This document shows positions 51,257 through 59,047 of a stretch of DNA of 64,000 nt, in pieces. This stretch comes from an uncultured Butyricicoccus sp. (lineage in GTDB: Bacteria; Bacillota; Clostridia; Oscillospirales; Butyricicoccaceae). A model generated the notes under the pieces. The model searched no databases. It saw only the letters and a program-made list of their open reading frames with translations, and was not told where the DNA came from. Location: contig NZ_CALWJM010000010.1 of assembly GCF_944381005.1 (NCBI RefSeq), positions 1 through 64,000 on the forward strand, read 5' to 3'. Made by a program: the position numbers and the translations under genes. How positions within the stretch are numbered: the first letter of the stretch is position 1; each line of letters opens with the position of its first letter.

Positions 51257-51286
51257 TGATAAAATACATGTTAAAATGTACTTATC
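51257..51286 (+). promoter_or_regulatory. Extended -10 promoter with overlapping inverted repeat, LytTR gene
   Basis: TGA precedes TAAAAT (51260-51265). An inverted repeat built from GATAA/TTATC and TACAT/ATGTA (51258-51286) covers the -10 and start site. The rest of the 324-base divergent gap is AT-rich without a gene. Confidence 0.45.
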
Positions 51287-51368
51287 AAAACTTCGCCTGA
51301 GCATATTATTTCTCAGACAGAGCCGCCAGACATCTCATGGCTGTCCTGTAAGAAAGGTGGTGAGGACA

Positions 51369-51737
51369 ATGCTCGAACAGTCCAGCACGCCCCCTGCACA
51401 TCTGCACATCATTTCCAAACGCGCGAGATTGCAAATTCCGGTTTCCGAAATCCATTTTGTCGAGGTGTTCGACTGGAAATGTATCATACATTGCAATGCG
51501 GGCATCCAATATGAAAGCAATATGCCGCTGAAAAGCATCCAGACCCAACTGCCTTCTGAACAATTCATTCGTTGCAACCGAAGCTTTCTGGTCAATCTCG
51601 ACCATGTGTCCTCGGTGGAAAAAGAAGCCCTGATTACCGACGGCGGTGCCTCAGTGCCCATTTCTATCCGCAATCGCCCCGAAGTGCGCCGCATCTGCAC
51701 CGCTTACTTCTGGCACAAAAACAGCCTACCACAATAA
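51369..51737 (+). CDS. Stand-alone LytTR DNA-binding domain protein
   Basis: A 122-residue protein that is little more than a LytTR domain: LHIISKRARLQIPVSEIHFVEVFDWKCIIHC, then MPLKSIQTQLPSEQFIRCNRSFLVNLDHV. It lacks the receiver domain of LytTR response regulators and any membrane segment. Single-domain LytTR proteins act without a kinase partner, often autoregulated. The inverted repeat at its promoter may be its site. The start at 51369 follows GTGAGGACA. Targets are unknown. Confidence 0.87.
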   Translation: MLEQSSTPPAHLHIISKRARLQIPVSEIHFVEVFDWKCIIHCNAGIQYESNMPLKSIQTQLPSEQFIRCNRSFLVNLDHVSSVEKEALITDGGASVPISIRNRPEVRRICTAYFWHKNSLPQ

Positions 51738-51803
51738 AATTTCACTTTTTGAACAGGCTGTTTTGTATGCGTCTTACCGTATCCGTGCCGCTTCTTGTCA
51801 TAG

Positions 51804-51836
51804 TAAAAAAGACAGCCGATGGGCTGTCTTTTTTTG
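51804..51836. terminator. Bidirectional terminator
   Basis: AAAAAAGACAGCC pairs with GGCTGTCTTTTTT around GATG, between the LytTR and HPr genes. Confidence 0.85.
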
Positions 51837-51852
51837 TAAAAGCAAATTTAAA

Positions 51853-52110
51853 TTACAGGTTCTCGGCAAAGAACTTCTGGAGTGCCTCGCAAGCAGCTAC
51901 TTCATCCTCACCTTCAACGGTGATGTGCAGTGCATCGCCCTGCTTTACACCCATGCCCATCAGGCTCATCAGGCGCGTTGCGTCAACCGACTTGCCAGCC
52001 TTCTGAATCATAACTTTGCTCGAAAATCCCTTTACCACCTTTACCAGTTGGCCTGCCGGACGTGCATGGATGCCCAGTGCATCCTGAATGGTGTAATCAA
52101 ACTCTTTCAT
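51853..52110 (-). CDS. HPr family phosphocarrier lacking Ser46
   Basis: An 85-residue HPr-like protein. Phosphorylatable His15 lies in LGIHARPAG. Residue 46, a Ser in Gram-positive HPr where HPr kinase acts, is Arg in VDATRLMSLMGMGV. So it can probably accept phosphate from enzyme I but not serve in Ser46-dependent catabolite control. It is monocistronic with GAGAGG before the ATG. No PTS enzyme I or sugar permease is adjacent. It may be the cell's general HPr or a specialised one. Confidence 0.9.
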   Translation of the reverse strand: MKEFDYTIQDALGIHARPAGQLVKVVKGFSSKVMIQKAGKSVDATRLMSLMGMGVKQGDALHITVEGEDEVAACEALQKFFAENL

Positions 52111-52160
52111 AACCTAATTGCCTCTCTTTCGTTTTCTGTCCCATCATGGGAGATAGTTTT

Positions 52161-52189
52161 ATTTTAATGCGCAATTGTGTCCGCGTCAA
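52161..52189 (-). promoter_or_regulatory. Promoter of the HPr gene
   Basis: On the minus strand TTGACG (52184-52189), 17-base spacer, TAAAAT (52161-52166). Confidence 0.65.
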
Positions 52190-52276
52190 TCCTATCTGTG
52201 TTATTTTTCCAAAGTTTTCTGATGAAATTTTATAAAATAAAATTTACAGTTTTTCTATTTTCTTAGATACTACAAA

Positions 52277-52285
52277 TGCTATAAT
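52277..52285 (+). promoter_or_regulatory. Extended -10 promoter of the glycosyltransferase gene
   Basis: TGC followed by TATAAT (52280-52285). No clear -35. Confidence 0.5.
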
Positions 52286-52344
52286 AAAGTTACCGCAATA
52301 TACCCATATTCGTTCGGAAATTTTCGCAAAGGAGCTGAATCACC

Positions 52345-53151
52345 CTGAACGCCTCCACCCCACTTGTCAGCATCATTATTCCTGTGTACAATGCCGCGCC
52401 CGACCTTGCCACTTGTATCGAAAGTGTTCGGCGGCAACGCTATCAAAATATTGAAGTTTTTTTGGTCAACGACGGCAGCAGCGATGCCAGCTTGCACATC
52501 TGCCGCATGTACGCCCAGCGCGACCCCCGATTTTGCGTCATCGACAAACAAAACAGCGGTGTATCTGCTACGCGCAATCTCGCCATTGAACGCACCCACG
52601 GAACCTATCTGCAATTTGTAGACAGCGATGACTGGTTGGATGCGAATGCGACGCGATTGTTGGTCGAGCGCGCCGAGGAAACACAGGCCGATTTGGTCAT
52701 CTCCCATTTTTGCCGCGTGGTTGATGATAAAATATCGGTTTATGGGTTTCTGAACACCACACGGGTGATGGACCAACGGCTATTCGCGCGCCATCTGCTC
52801 GACGAACCTGCCAGCTTTTACTATGGCGTGATGTGGAACAAGTTATACCGCCGTTCGCTGATTCTGGAACATGACATTCGCTGCGATGAATCGCTGCAAT
52901 GGAGCGAAGATTTTCAGTTTAACCTGGAATATATCCGTTATGCACAGACTTTCTGTGCGCTGCAAACCCCAATTTACTACTACCGCAAGCGCAGCAAGAG
53001 TTTGACCGGTGCGTTGACCATCGGGCGCACCTTTACCACCAAGCGCAATCTATTTGAATATTACCGCGACTTATACACCAATCTGGGCCTTTATGAACAG
53101 TTCCGCCCCCAGATTTACCGCTATTTAATTGCTTCTGCCAAAGACAGCTAA
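52345..53151 (+). CDS. Glycosyltransferase family 2, apparent CTG start
   Basis: A protein of about 268 residues with a GT-A fold. The conserved beginning PLVSIIIPVYNAAPDLATCI leads to IEVFLVNDGSSD, then the metal-binding FVDSDDWLDANA. An acceptor region YGVMWNKLYRRSLI follows. It transfers a sugar, probably to wall or surface polymer, and is cytoplasmic or peripheral. The conserved N-terminus lies upstream of the first GTG (52384). In that frame an in-frame TGA at 52336 leaves only CTG (52345) or ATC as possible starts. AAAGGAG ends 10 bases before the CTG, so CTG is proposed. Confidence 0.82.
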   Translation: MNASTPLVSIIIPVYNAAPDLATCIESVRRQRYQNIEVFLVNDGSSDASLHICRMYAQRDPRFCVIDKQNSGVSATRNLAIERTHGTYLQFVDSDDWLDANATRLLVERAEETQADLVISHFCRVVDDKISVYGFLNTTRVMDQRLFARHLLDEPASFYYGVMWNKLYRRSLILEHDIRCDESLQWSEDFQFNLEYIRYAQTFCALQTPIYYYRKRSKSLTGALTIGRTFTTKRNLFEYYRDLYTNLGLYEQFRPQIYRYLIASAKDS

Positions 53152-53160
53152 TCTTGACAC

Positions 53161-53195
53161 AACAAAAAAGGACGCTTAAAGCGTCCTTTTTTTGT
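53161..53195. terminator. Bidirectional terminator
   Basis: AAAAAAGGACGC pairs with GCGTCCTTTTTTT around TTAAA, between convergent genes. Confidence 0.87.
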
Positions 53196-53199
53196 TCCC

Positions 53200-54165
53200 T
53201 CAGGAAAGTGGAATATCTTCATAAATATAATCATTGAGCTGCTGTGCCGCTTTTTCTACGTCAAACACAATATACTGGCCAGATGAGCCACCATACTGCC
53301 ACTGTCCATCCACAGGGATACGACTGTGACTGATTTCGGGCATACCGTGCCGCAGCATACCGGCAGCCAATCCGGTTATCTCCAATAAAGATAAATCCGA
53401 CGTGACATATTTCAGCATCTTTGGTGCCAGCTGCACCAGTTCAGGAATAGACAAACTGCGCACGCGGTCAAACATTGCTCCGAGTACAATCGCCTGACGC
53501 TCTACGCGCCCCCAGTCGTCGCCCGTGCCGCCCTTGCGAATACGGCCGTAACTCATGGCCTGAATCCCGTTGAGCATTTGCAGTCCGGGTTGTTCGACCG
53601 GACATTCCGGCGCACCTGCTGCGCGGCAATATTCCCCGATAAACTTGTTTAGTTCCTTTATCTCATTTTCCTTAACGTCAATCTGTACGCCGCCAATGGC
53701 GCCGATAAGATTTGCCATCTGGGAAAAATCGACCTGCACAAAGTGCTCAATGTTCAAATCAAAGTTTTCGTTGATGGTATGAATGGCCAGCGCTGGCCCA
53801 CCATAGCTATAAGAATGATTGAGTTTCCCCTCGCCGTGACCATCAATCTGTACTTTAGAATCGCGCATCAACGAAGTAATCTTTGCTTTTCCCCGTCCAC
53901 TGTCCAGGGATAAAACCATCATACAATCCGAACGCCTCGTACCGTCGTTGTCCGCATCTACGCCAAACAGCGCAATATTTGTAATACTGCTGTCTGCTTT
54001 ATCACTTACCGCAAGGTCAGCACCTTTCAGCGACTCGGTATCGCGCTCATAACGGATACCGGTCGTAAACTGAAAGCCGACCCACGCGCCCCCCACTACA
54101 ACAGCCAGCAGGATAAGCAGAAACAGACAGCGCCGCACAATTCGGAACAGCCGCCGGGCGGTCAA
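53200..54165 (-). CDS. LCP (LytR-CpsA-Psr) family wall-polymer ligase
   Basis: A 321-residue membrane protein. Basic residues and one helix (about 11-33, CLFLLILLAVVVGGAWVGF) precede an extracytoplasmic LCP domain: NIALFGVDADNDGTRRSDCMMV, ITSLMRDSKVQIDG, LNHSYSYGGPALAIHTINENF, VDFSQMANLIGAIGGV and GDDWGRVERQ. LCP enzymes attach teichoic acid or other polymers to peptidoglycan. The start is a TTG at 54165 directly after the pyruvate kinase TAA, in the same frame, with GAGG 8 bases before it. No ATG precedes the conserved domain. Confidence 0.88.
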   Translation of the reverse strand: MTARRLFRIVRRCLFLLILLAVVVGGAWVGFQFTTGIRYERDTESLKGADLAVSDKADSSITNIALFGVDADNDGTRRSDCMMVLSLDSGRGKAKITSLMRDSKVQIDGHGEGKLNHSYSYGGPALAIHTINENFDLNIEHFVQVDFSQMANLIGAIGGVQIDVKENEIKELNKFIGEYCRAAGAPECPVEQPGLQMLNGIQAMSYGRIRKGGTGDDWGRVERQAIVLGAMFDRVRSLSIPELVQLAPKMLKYVTSDLSLLEITGLAAGMLRHGMPEISHSRIPVDGQWQYGGSSGQYIVFDVEKAAQQLNDYIYEDIPLS

Positions 54166-55638
54166 TTACTGGTCCTCAAAGGCCATGTTGATATAGGCCT
54201 GTGTCACTTCGATAACGCGCAGCGTGTTGGTGTAATGCACATGACCAACCGGCATACCAGCGGTTACCGTGATGATATCACCGGTGCTTACGTCACATGC
54301 CTCAACGGCTGCATGAACAGCCTGCGTATACAGCTCGGTGCCCGAATTCACTTCCTTAATCAGCGCCGGCAGAACGCCCCAAGACATGGTCATACGGTGA
54401 TAAGTCTTTTCGTTGTAGGTTGCACCGACAATCAGAGTGCCCGGACGGAACGAAGAAACTGCATAAGCGGTCGAACCGGACTGGGTAACAGCAACGATGC
54501 ACTTTGCACCCAGGTCAGCCGAAGTCGTGCAGGTTGCGTGTGCAATCGCATTGGTCTTGCGGTCGCCCTTCATTTCCATTTCCTTGAACTCTTCACGCGT
54601 TACACGGCGGCGGTCATAGTGAATCTTTGCTTCTGCGTTGGACGCAATCAGCGACATGGTGCTGACCGTCTCAACCGGGTACTTACCAACCGAGGTTTCG
54701 CCCGACAGCATGATAGCCGAAGTGCCATCAAATACAGCGTTTGCAACGTCGGAAACTTCGGCGCGGGTTGCACGCGGGTTCTTTGCCATCGAATCGAGCA
54801 TCTGGGTTGCCGTAACAACGCGCTTACCCATAGAAATGGCGGTCTTAATCAGGTGCTTCTGAATTTCCGGCAGTTCGTAGTAAGGTACTTCTACGCCGAG
54901 GTCGCCGCGGGCAACCATGATGCCTGCTGCTTCGCTCAGGATATCGCGTACATTTTCTACGCCTTCCATGTTTTCAATCTTAGCGATAATCTGTACATCT
55001 TCCTGGCCACATTCCTTCAAAATAGCCTTGATGTCCAGAACGTCCTGCTTGTTGCGGGTAAAGGAAGCGGCAATAAAATCAATGCCCTGTTCCAAGCCGA
55101 AAATAATATCCGCGCGGTCTTTGTCGGATACAAACGGCATGTTCAGCTTAATGCCGGGCACATTAATCGACTTGCGGTTGGACAGCGGGCCGCCATTGAG
55201 TGCCTTGCACACAATATCGGTGCCATTGCGGATTTCCTGTACTTCAAAGGCAATCAAGCCGTCATCAATCAGAATCTTTGTGCCGGGTACAACATCTTGC
55301 GGCAGACCGGTGTAGGAGATGGAAACGATGCTCTCGTCGCCCTCTACGTCACGGGTGGTCAGGGTAAATGTCTGGCCGTCCTGAATCTCAATCTTTCCGT
55401 TTTTATAGGTCTTGGTGCGAATTTCCGGACCCTTGGTGTCCAGCAGAATACCAATCGGCAGGTCCAGTTCCTTACGGCAAGCCTTCACCATGTCCATGCG
55501 CTGCTTATGTTCCTCATGGGAACCGTGGCTAAAGTTCATACGAGCAACGTTCATACCTGCTCGCATCATGTCCTTGAGCACTTCCTTGTCGTCGGTCGCC
55601 GGGCCGAGCGTACAAATAATTTTTGTTCTGCGCATCAT
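54166..55638 (-). CDS. pyk: Pyruvate kinase
   Basis: A 490-residue pyruvate kinase making pyruvate and ATP from PEP and ADP in glycolysis. Motifs are TKIICTLGPATDD, NVARMNFSHGSHEEH, LLDTKGPEIRT, AKIENMEGVEN, MVARGDLGVEVP, ATQMLDSM and MLSGETSVGKYP. It has the A, B and C domains but not the extra C-terminal PEP-utiliser domain that some Bacilli carry. GAGGTAG lies upstream of two adjacent ATGs, and 55635 is an alternative start. The next gene (LCP) begins immediately after the stop. Confidence 0.97.
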   Translation of the reverse strand: MMRRTKIICTLGPATDDKEVLKDMMRAGMNVARMNFSHGSHEEHKQRMDMVKACRKELDLPIGILLDTKGPEIRTKTYKNGKIEIQDGQTFTLTTRDVEGDESIVSISYTGLPQDVVPGTKILIDDGLIAFEVQEIRNGTDIVCKALNGGPLSNRKSINVPGIKLNMPFVSDKDRADIIFGLEQGIDFIAASFTRNKQDVLDIKAILKECGQEDVQIIAKIENMEGVENVRDILSEAAGIMVARGDLGVEVPYYELPEIQKHLIKTAISMGKRVVTATQMLDSMAKNPRATRAEVSDVANAVFDGTSAIMLSGETSVGKYPVETVSTMSLIASNAEAKIHYDRRRVTREEFKEMEMKGDRKTNAIAHATCTTSADLGAKCIVAVTQSGSTAYAVSSFRPGTLIVGATYNEKTYHRMTMSWGVLPALIKEVNSGTELYTQAVHAAVEACDVSTGDIITVTAGMPVGHVHYTNTLRVIEVTQAYINMAFEDQ

Positions 55639-55714
55639 AAAATCAATCTACCTCTTTTCGTTGTAAACAAATCGACAGAAATACAGTTGTTTAATTATGT
55701 TTTTAACCGTAGTT

Positions 55715-55743
55715 ATTCTATCATCTTGCCGCCTTATTTGCAA
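55715..55743 (-). promoter_or_regulatory. Promoter of pyk
   Basis: On the minus strand TTGCAA (55738-55743), 17-base spacer, TAGAAT (55715-55720) preceded by TGA. Confidence 0.6.
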
Positions 55744-55845
55744 TGTATTCTCTCCGGACTTGAATGTAAAATTTCATTTTTTCCACCTTGATAAAAAAAG
55801 TTCGTCAGTTTACGCCTTGATTCGTGAATTTTGCTATTGCTACTC

Positions 55846-55874
55846 TTGCCACTTTTGCACAACTCAGGTATAAT
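55846..55874 (+). promoter_or_regulatory. Promoter of the nucleotidyltransferase gene
   Basis: TTGCCA (55846-55851), 17-base spacer, TATAAT (55869-55874). Confidence 0.65.
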
Positions 55875-55932
55875 GAAGATACATTTTGATAATATTTTGA
55901 TTTCCGTGTGTTGGAAAGGAGATTACCAATAT

Positions 55933-56841
55933 ATGTATCAGCCTGTTTTGGTCATTATGGCTGCCGGGATGGGTTCCCGCTATGGCGGTCTCAAACAAAT
56001 CGACCCGCTTGGCCCAAGCGGACAGATTATCCTCGACTACTCCATTTATGACGCTTACCGCGCTGGTTTCCGCCGCGTGGTCTTTATCATCAAACCCGAA
56101 CTGCAACAAGCATTTGAACAGGCTATCGGACAAAAAGCGCGCCGTTATATGCAGGTAGACTATGTTTACCAGACCCTCACCGCCCTGCCCAACGACCTGA
56201 CCGCTCCCGAAGGCCGTGAAAAACCACTCGGCACCGGTCACGCGGTCTACTGCGTCAAAGACGTGGTTGACCAGCCCTTTGCCGTTATCAATGCCGATGA
56301 CTTTTACGGTGCAGATGCGTTCGCACAAATGTATGAATTTTTGTCCCAAGCGCAGGACGATGACAAATACCGCTACTGCATGGTTGGCTATGCCGTTGAA
56401 AACACGCTGACCGAAAATGGTACGGTTTCGCGCGGTGTGTGCACAACCGATGCCGATGGATTTTTGACCGACATCGTGGAACGCACCAAAATCGCGCGCA
56501 CGCCGGATGGCTCTATTCGCTTCACCGACGGCGAAGGCGGTGAAATTGCGCCCGGCACGCCGGTTTCAATGAATCTCTGGGGCTTTACCCCCTCGTTCCT
56601 GCACGCACTTGACGCACAGCTTCACGAGTTCTTTGCCAACAAATTGTCGCTCGACCCGATGAAAGCCGAATTTTACCTGCCCGCTGCCGTGGATACTCTG
56701 ATTACACAAGGCAAGGCGACCGCGCGTGTGCTGACCACTTCTGCCAAATGGTTCGGTGTCACCTATCAGCAGGATAAACCATCGGTACAAGCTGCTCTGC
56801 GCGAAATGACTGAGGCAGGCATTTATCCGGCCGATTTATAA
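55933..56841 (+). CDS. NTP-transferase domain protein (sugar-phosphate nucleotidylyltransferase-like)
   Basis: A 302-residue GT-A-fold nucleotidyltransferase. It has the nucleotide-binding start LVIMAAGMGSRYGGLKQIDPLGPSG, KPLGTGHAVYCVKD and a metal-site candidate NADDFYG. Later regions (VSMNLWGFTPSFLHALD, SAKWFGVTYQQDKPSVQ) match a clostridial group whose substrate is unknown. It probably transfers a nucleotide to a phosphorylated sugar or choline-like compound for surface decoration. The start at 55933 has AAAGGAG upstream, and the upstream frame overlaps the promoter. Confidence 0.82.
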   Translation: MYQPVLVIMAAGMGSRYGGLKQIDPLGPSGQIILDYSIYDAYRAGFRRVVFIIKPELQQAFEQAIGQKARRYMQVDYVYQTLTALPNDLTAPEGREKPLGTGHAVYCVKDVVDQPFAVINADDFYGADAFAQMYEFLSQAQDDDKYRYCMVGYAVENTLTENGTVSRGVCTTDADGFLTDIVERTKIARTPDGSIRFTDGEGGEIAPGTPVSMNLWGFTPSFLHALDAQLHEFFANKLSLDPMKAEFYLPAAVDTLITQGKATARVLTTSAKWFGVTYQQDKPSVQAALREMTEAGIYPADL

Positions 56842-56844
56842 GTT

Positions 56845-57375
56845 ATGATGCAAAAAACACTAGATTTTCCCACCTATTTTACAACCTTGCGCGATAACAT
56901 GGAGCGCACGCTCGACCCTTCGTTCCAAACCGTGCGCAATGTTTCGGTCAACGACCGCTTGACCGCGCTTCACGTATGGTTTGACAGTCTTGCCGAACAA
57001 AAATTGCTGGGGGTCATCCCGATTGGCGGTTCGACACTGCACAGCCATGAACACCGGCTGTTGTTCTCCGTCCCCTGTTTTGACCGCGCTGCGCTGGATG
57101 ATTGGTGGAATTATGCGCTGGCGCTGCAAAAAACGCTGGTGCATCCCGACCCCTCCCACCAGTTTTCCCTTATCAGCCTGATTTTAGTATGTGGCTCCTG
57201 TGAACCCGCCGCCTTGCGCCGCCTGACTTGGCGCAGCAGCAGCGTCAATTATCATTCCCCACAAAGCGGCTGGTCGGAGATTCGTTTCGCAGTCATTGAC
57301 GCCTCTACCGGCAAAATCTCGGCAAACCGCGCTGCCGCCCCACTGGTCACGCTTCTGCGCCCTGTGCAGCCCTGA
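56845..57375 (+). CDS. Hypothetical protein, 176 residues, coupled to the nucleotidyltransferase gene
   Basis: I do not recognise this protein. It begins MMQKTLDFPTYFTTLRDNM, has a central ALDDWWNYALALQKTLVHPD and ends IDASTGKISANRAAAPLVTLL. It looks like a soluble alpha/beta protein with no signal or membrane segment. It starts 3 bases after the preceding stop with no good ribosome binding site, implying translational coupling and a shared task with the nucleotidyltransferase. Confidence 0.75.
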   Translation: MMQKTLDFPTYFTTLRDNMERTLDPSFQTVRNVSVNDRLTALHVWFDSLAEQKLLGVIPIGGSTLHSHEHRLLFSVPCFDRAALDDWWNYALALQKTLVHPDPSHQFSLISLILVCGSCEPAALRRLTWRSSSVNYHSPQSGWSEIRFAVIDASTGKISANRAAAPLVTLLRPVQP

Positions 57376-57400
57376 TTTTCGGTTTATCCACGGTTTCCCC

Positions 57401-57429
57401 TTGCAAATATCACTTTTTTGTGTTATGCT
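57401..57429 (+). promoter_or_regulatory. Promoter of secG
   Basis: TTGCAA (57401-57406), 17-base spacer, TATGCT (57424-57429). Confidence 0.6.
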
Positions 57430-57503
57430 TTTTAAGATGCAATCGTATCCCCTTTCAGGGGTCTTATTTTAGAATCAACACCGCTTTTTTCGGAGGAATG
57501 AAA

Positions 57504-57740
57504 ATGGGTACCGTAAAACTTGTACTTTCTATCGTGGAAGTCATCGCCTGTATCTTCTTGACCGTTGTTGTCCTGCTCCAGCAGGGTGCACGTCAGGGAT
57601 TGTCCGGCTCCATCGCTGGCGGCGCAGACACCTTCTTTGGTCAGTCTAAGGCCAGCAACATGCAGCGCACACTGTCGCGCCTGACCACAGTTATGGGCGT
57701 TATCTTCGTCGTTCTCGCAGTCGTGATGAACTGTATCTGA
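57504..57740 (+). CDS. secG: Preprotein translocase subunit SecG
   Basis: A 78-residue SecG with two membrane helices (about 3-24 and 56-77). Between them is the conserved cytoplasmic loop VVVLLQQGARQGLSGSIAGGADTFFG. It assists SecYE in protein export. The start at 57504 lies 7 bases after GGAGG. The ATG six bases earlier is too close to the site. It is followed after 5 bases by a second small membrane-protein gene. Confidence 0.95.
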   Translation: MGTVKLVLSIVEVIACIFLTVVVLLQQGARQGLSGSIAGGADTFFGQSKASNMQRTLSRLTTVMGVIFVVLAVVMNCI

Positions 57741-57745
57741 CCGTT

Positions 57746-57973
57746 ATGAAACTGGTTCTCGCCGCACTGTTCGTCGCATTTCTGATATGCGCCGTTCTGG
57801 TGATTTTTTTCCAGATGCGCTACGGTCACTTGACCGGCCCGGACAGTGAAACGGCAGCGCTCGGCACACCTTCCCCAGCAGCAAAAAAATGTCGCCGCAT
57901 GGCGGTTTGCTCGGCTGTCTGTGCAGCCATTTTTCTGGTGGCTGCCTGTATGGTGGGTGCAACGCTTCGATAA
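57746..57973 (+). CDS. Small two-helix membrane protein downstream of secG
   Basis: A 75-residue protein with two hydrophobic segments (about residues 2-23, VLAALFVAFLICAVLVIFF, and 52-71, MAVCSAVCAAIFLVAACMV) joined by a polar loop ending AAKKCRRM. No family is recognised. It lies 5 bases after secG without its own clear ribosome binding site, so it is probably translated by coupling with SecG and could associate with the translocon. Function is inference from position only. Confidence 0.65.
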   Translation: MKLVLAALFVAFLICAVLVIFFQMRYGHLTGPDSETAALGTPSPAAKKCRRMAVCSAVCAAIFLVAACMVGATLR

Positions 57974-57976
57974 AAC

Positions 57977-58013
57977 ACAAACGACCAACCGATTTCGGTT
58001 GGTCGTTTTCTTT
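57977..58013. terminator. Bidirectional terminator
   Basis: AAACGACCAACCGA pairs with TCGGTTGGTCGTTT, then TCTTTT. Confidence 0.85.
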
Positions 58014-58855
58014 TACCCGTTCCAAAAACCAGTTTCCCGCAGTCTTTCCCGCACAACGTCCCATTCTTCCGGATGAAAACAGCTTAGTTCGGTGCAGGGC
58101 AGCGCGGAACCATCCGGCCAAATCAAATCTTGTCCAGCCTTCAAACAGTTGTCAAACGCTTGCAGCGTCACCCAGCGCAGTTCCATGACCTCCGGCCCCG
58201 GTGCAAATGGTATGCCGTCCGACCGCACCCACAAAAACAAGTGTGCCATCTCGTCATCCATTCCACCGTCATTGCGGGCGTATCGCTGATTGACCGTAAC
58301 AGGTAATTGCTCTAGCATCTGCTCCGATAGTTCCAGCCCGCATTCCTCATATGCTTCGCGCAAAACCGCTTGCCGCGGTGACTCTCCCGCCGAAATATGC
58401 CCGGTTGCGCTCAGGTCATAACGTCCCGGGTGCAGTGGACGGTCAAGCGCACGGCGCTGCATCCAAAGCCCCGGTACGCCGTCCCGCACTTCCAAAACCC
58501 ATAGATGCACAACCGCATGGCGCAGCCCCTGTTTGTGCACCAACGTGCGCGGCCGCACACCACATAGACGGCCATCTGCATCCATAATATCGAGCATTTC
58601 TGGTTGTCCATCCATTTGCCGGGCAATCAAATCATCTTTTTGTGAACGTGTCAACTTTTTAATCGCCGCTTCGCGGCGCAAGGCTTGCGAACGGTCTGCA
58701 AAGACCTCACTGTACACCAACCGTACTGGCCCACGCCCTTTGGTATATTTTGCACCCTGTCCCCGATTGTGCGCGGCAAGGCGTGCGGTGAGATTGTTTG
58801 TCCAGCCGGTGTATAATGTTCCATCGGTACACGATACAATATAAACATACTCCAT
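58013..58855 (-). CDS. GIY-YIG nuclease domain fused to a Nudix hydrolase
   Basis: A 280-residue fusion. Residues 1 to about 85 are a GIY-YIG domain of the small UPF0213 type (MEYVYIVSCTDGTLYTGWTNN, HNRGQGAKYTKGRGPVRLVY). Residues about 90-280 are a Nudix domain resembling the isopentenyl-diphosphate isomerase-like subgroup (LDIMDADGRLCGVRPRTLVHKQGLRHAVVHLWVL). It carries a complete Nudix box, G-x5-E-x7-REAYEECGL, within GHISAGESPRQAVLREAYEE. The start at 58855 has GGAGG 7 bases upstream. The substrate is unknown, and a link between nucleotide sanitation and DNA cleavage is speculative. Confidence 0.88.
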   Translation of the reverse strand: MEYVYIVSCTDGTLYTGWTNNLTARLAAHNRGQGAKYTKGRGPVRLVYSEVFADRSQALRREAAIKKLTRSQKDDLIARQMDGQPEMLDIMDADGRLCGVRPRTLVHKQGLRHAVVHLWVLEVRDGVPGLWMQRRALDRPLHPGRYDLSATGHISAGESPRQAVLREAYEECGLELSEQMLEQLPVTVNQRYARNDGGMDDEMAHLFLWVRSDGIPFAPGPEVMELRWVTLQAFDNCLKAGQDLIWPDGSALPCTELSCFHPEEWDVVRERLRETGFWNG

Positions 58856-58907
58856 GTTTGGCCCTCCTTCTGTGCAACTGCTGCAACAAAGTCTATTTTT
58901 CAGGCAC

Positions 58908-58940
58908 AAAAAAAACAGATGCCAAAAGCATCTGTTTTTG
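58908..58940 (-). terminator. Terminator of the tRNA-Leu pair
   Basis: On the minus strand AAACAGATGC pairs with GCATCTGTTT around TTTTG, followed by a long T run. Confidence 0.85.
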
Positions 58941-59024
58941 GTGCAGATGGTGGGACTTGAACCCACACGCCCTTGCGAGCACTAGCACCTGAAGCTAGCG
59001 CGTCTGCCATTCCGCCACATCTGC
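58939..59024 (-). tRNA. tRNA-Leu (anticodon CAG), copy 1
   Basis: An 86-base class II tRNA read on the minus strand. Acceptor GCAGATG pairs with CATCTGC, then A and an encoded CCA. The anticodon stem is CTAGC/GCTAG with loop TTCAGGT, giving anticodon CAG. It has a long variable arm and GGTTCAAGTCC in the T arm. Confidence 0.95.
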
Positions 59025-59047
59025 ATGTGATATGAAATTAAGAAAAG

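Noticed and set aside
54235..55791. 518-codon open frame on the plus strand
   Set aside because: Antisense to pyruvate kinase and running through its promoter.
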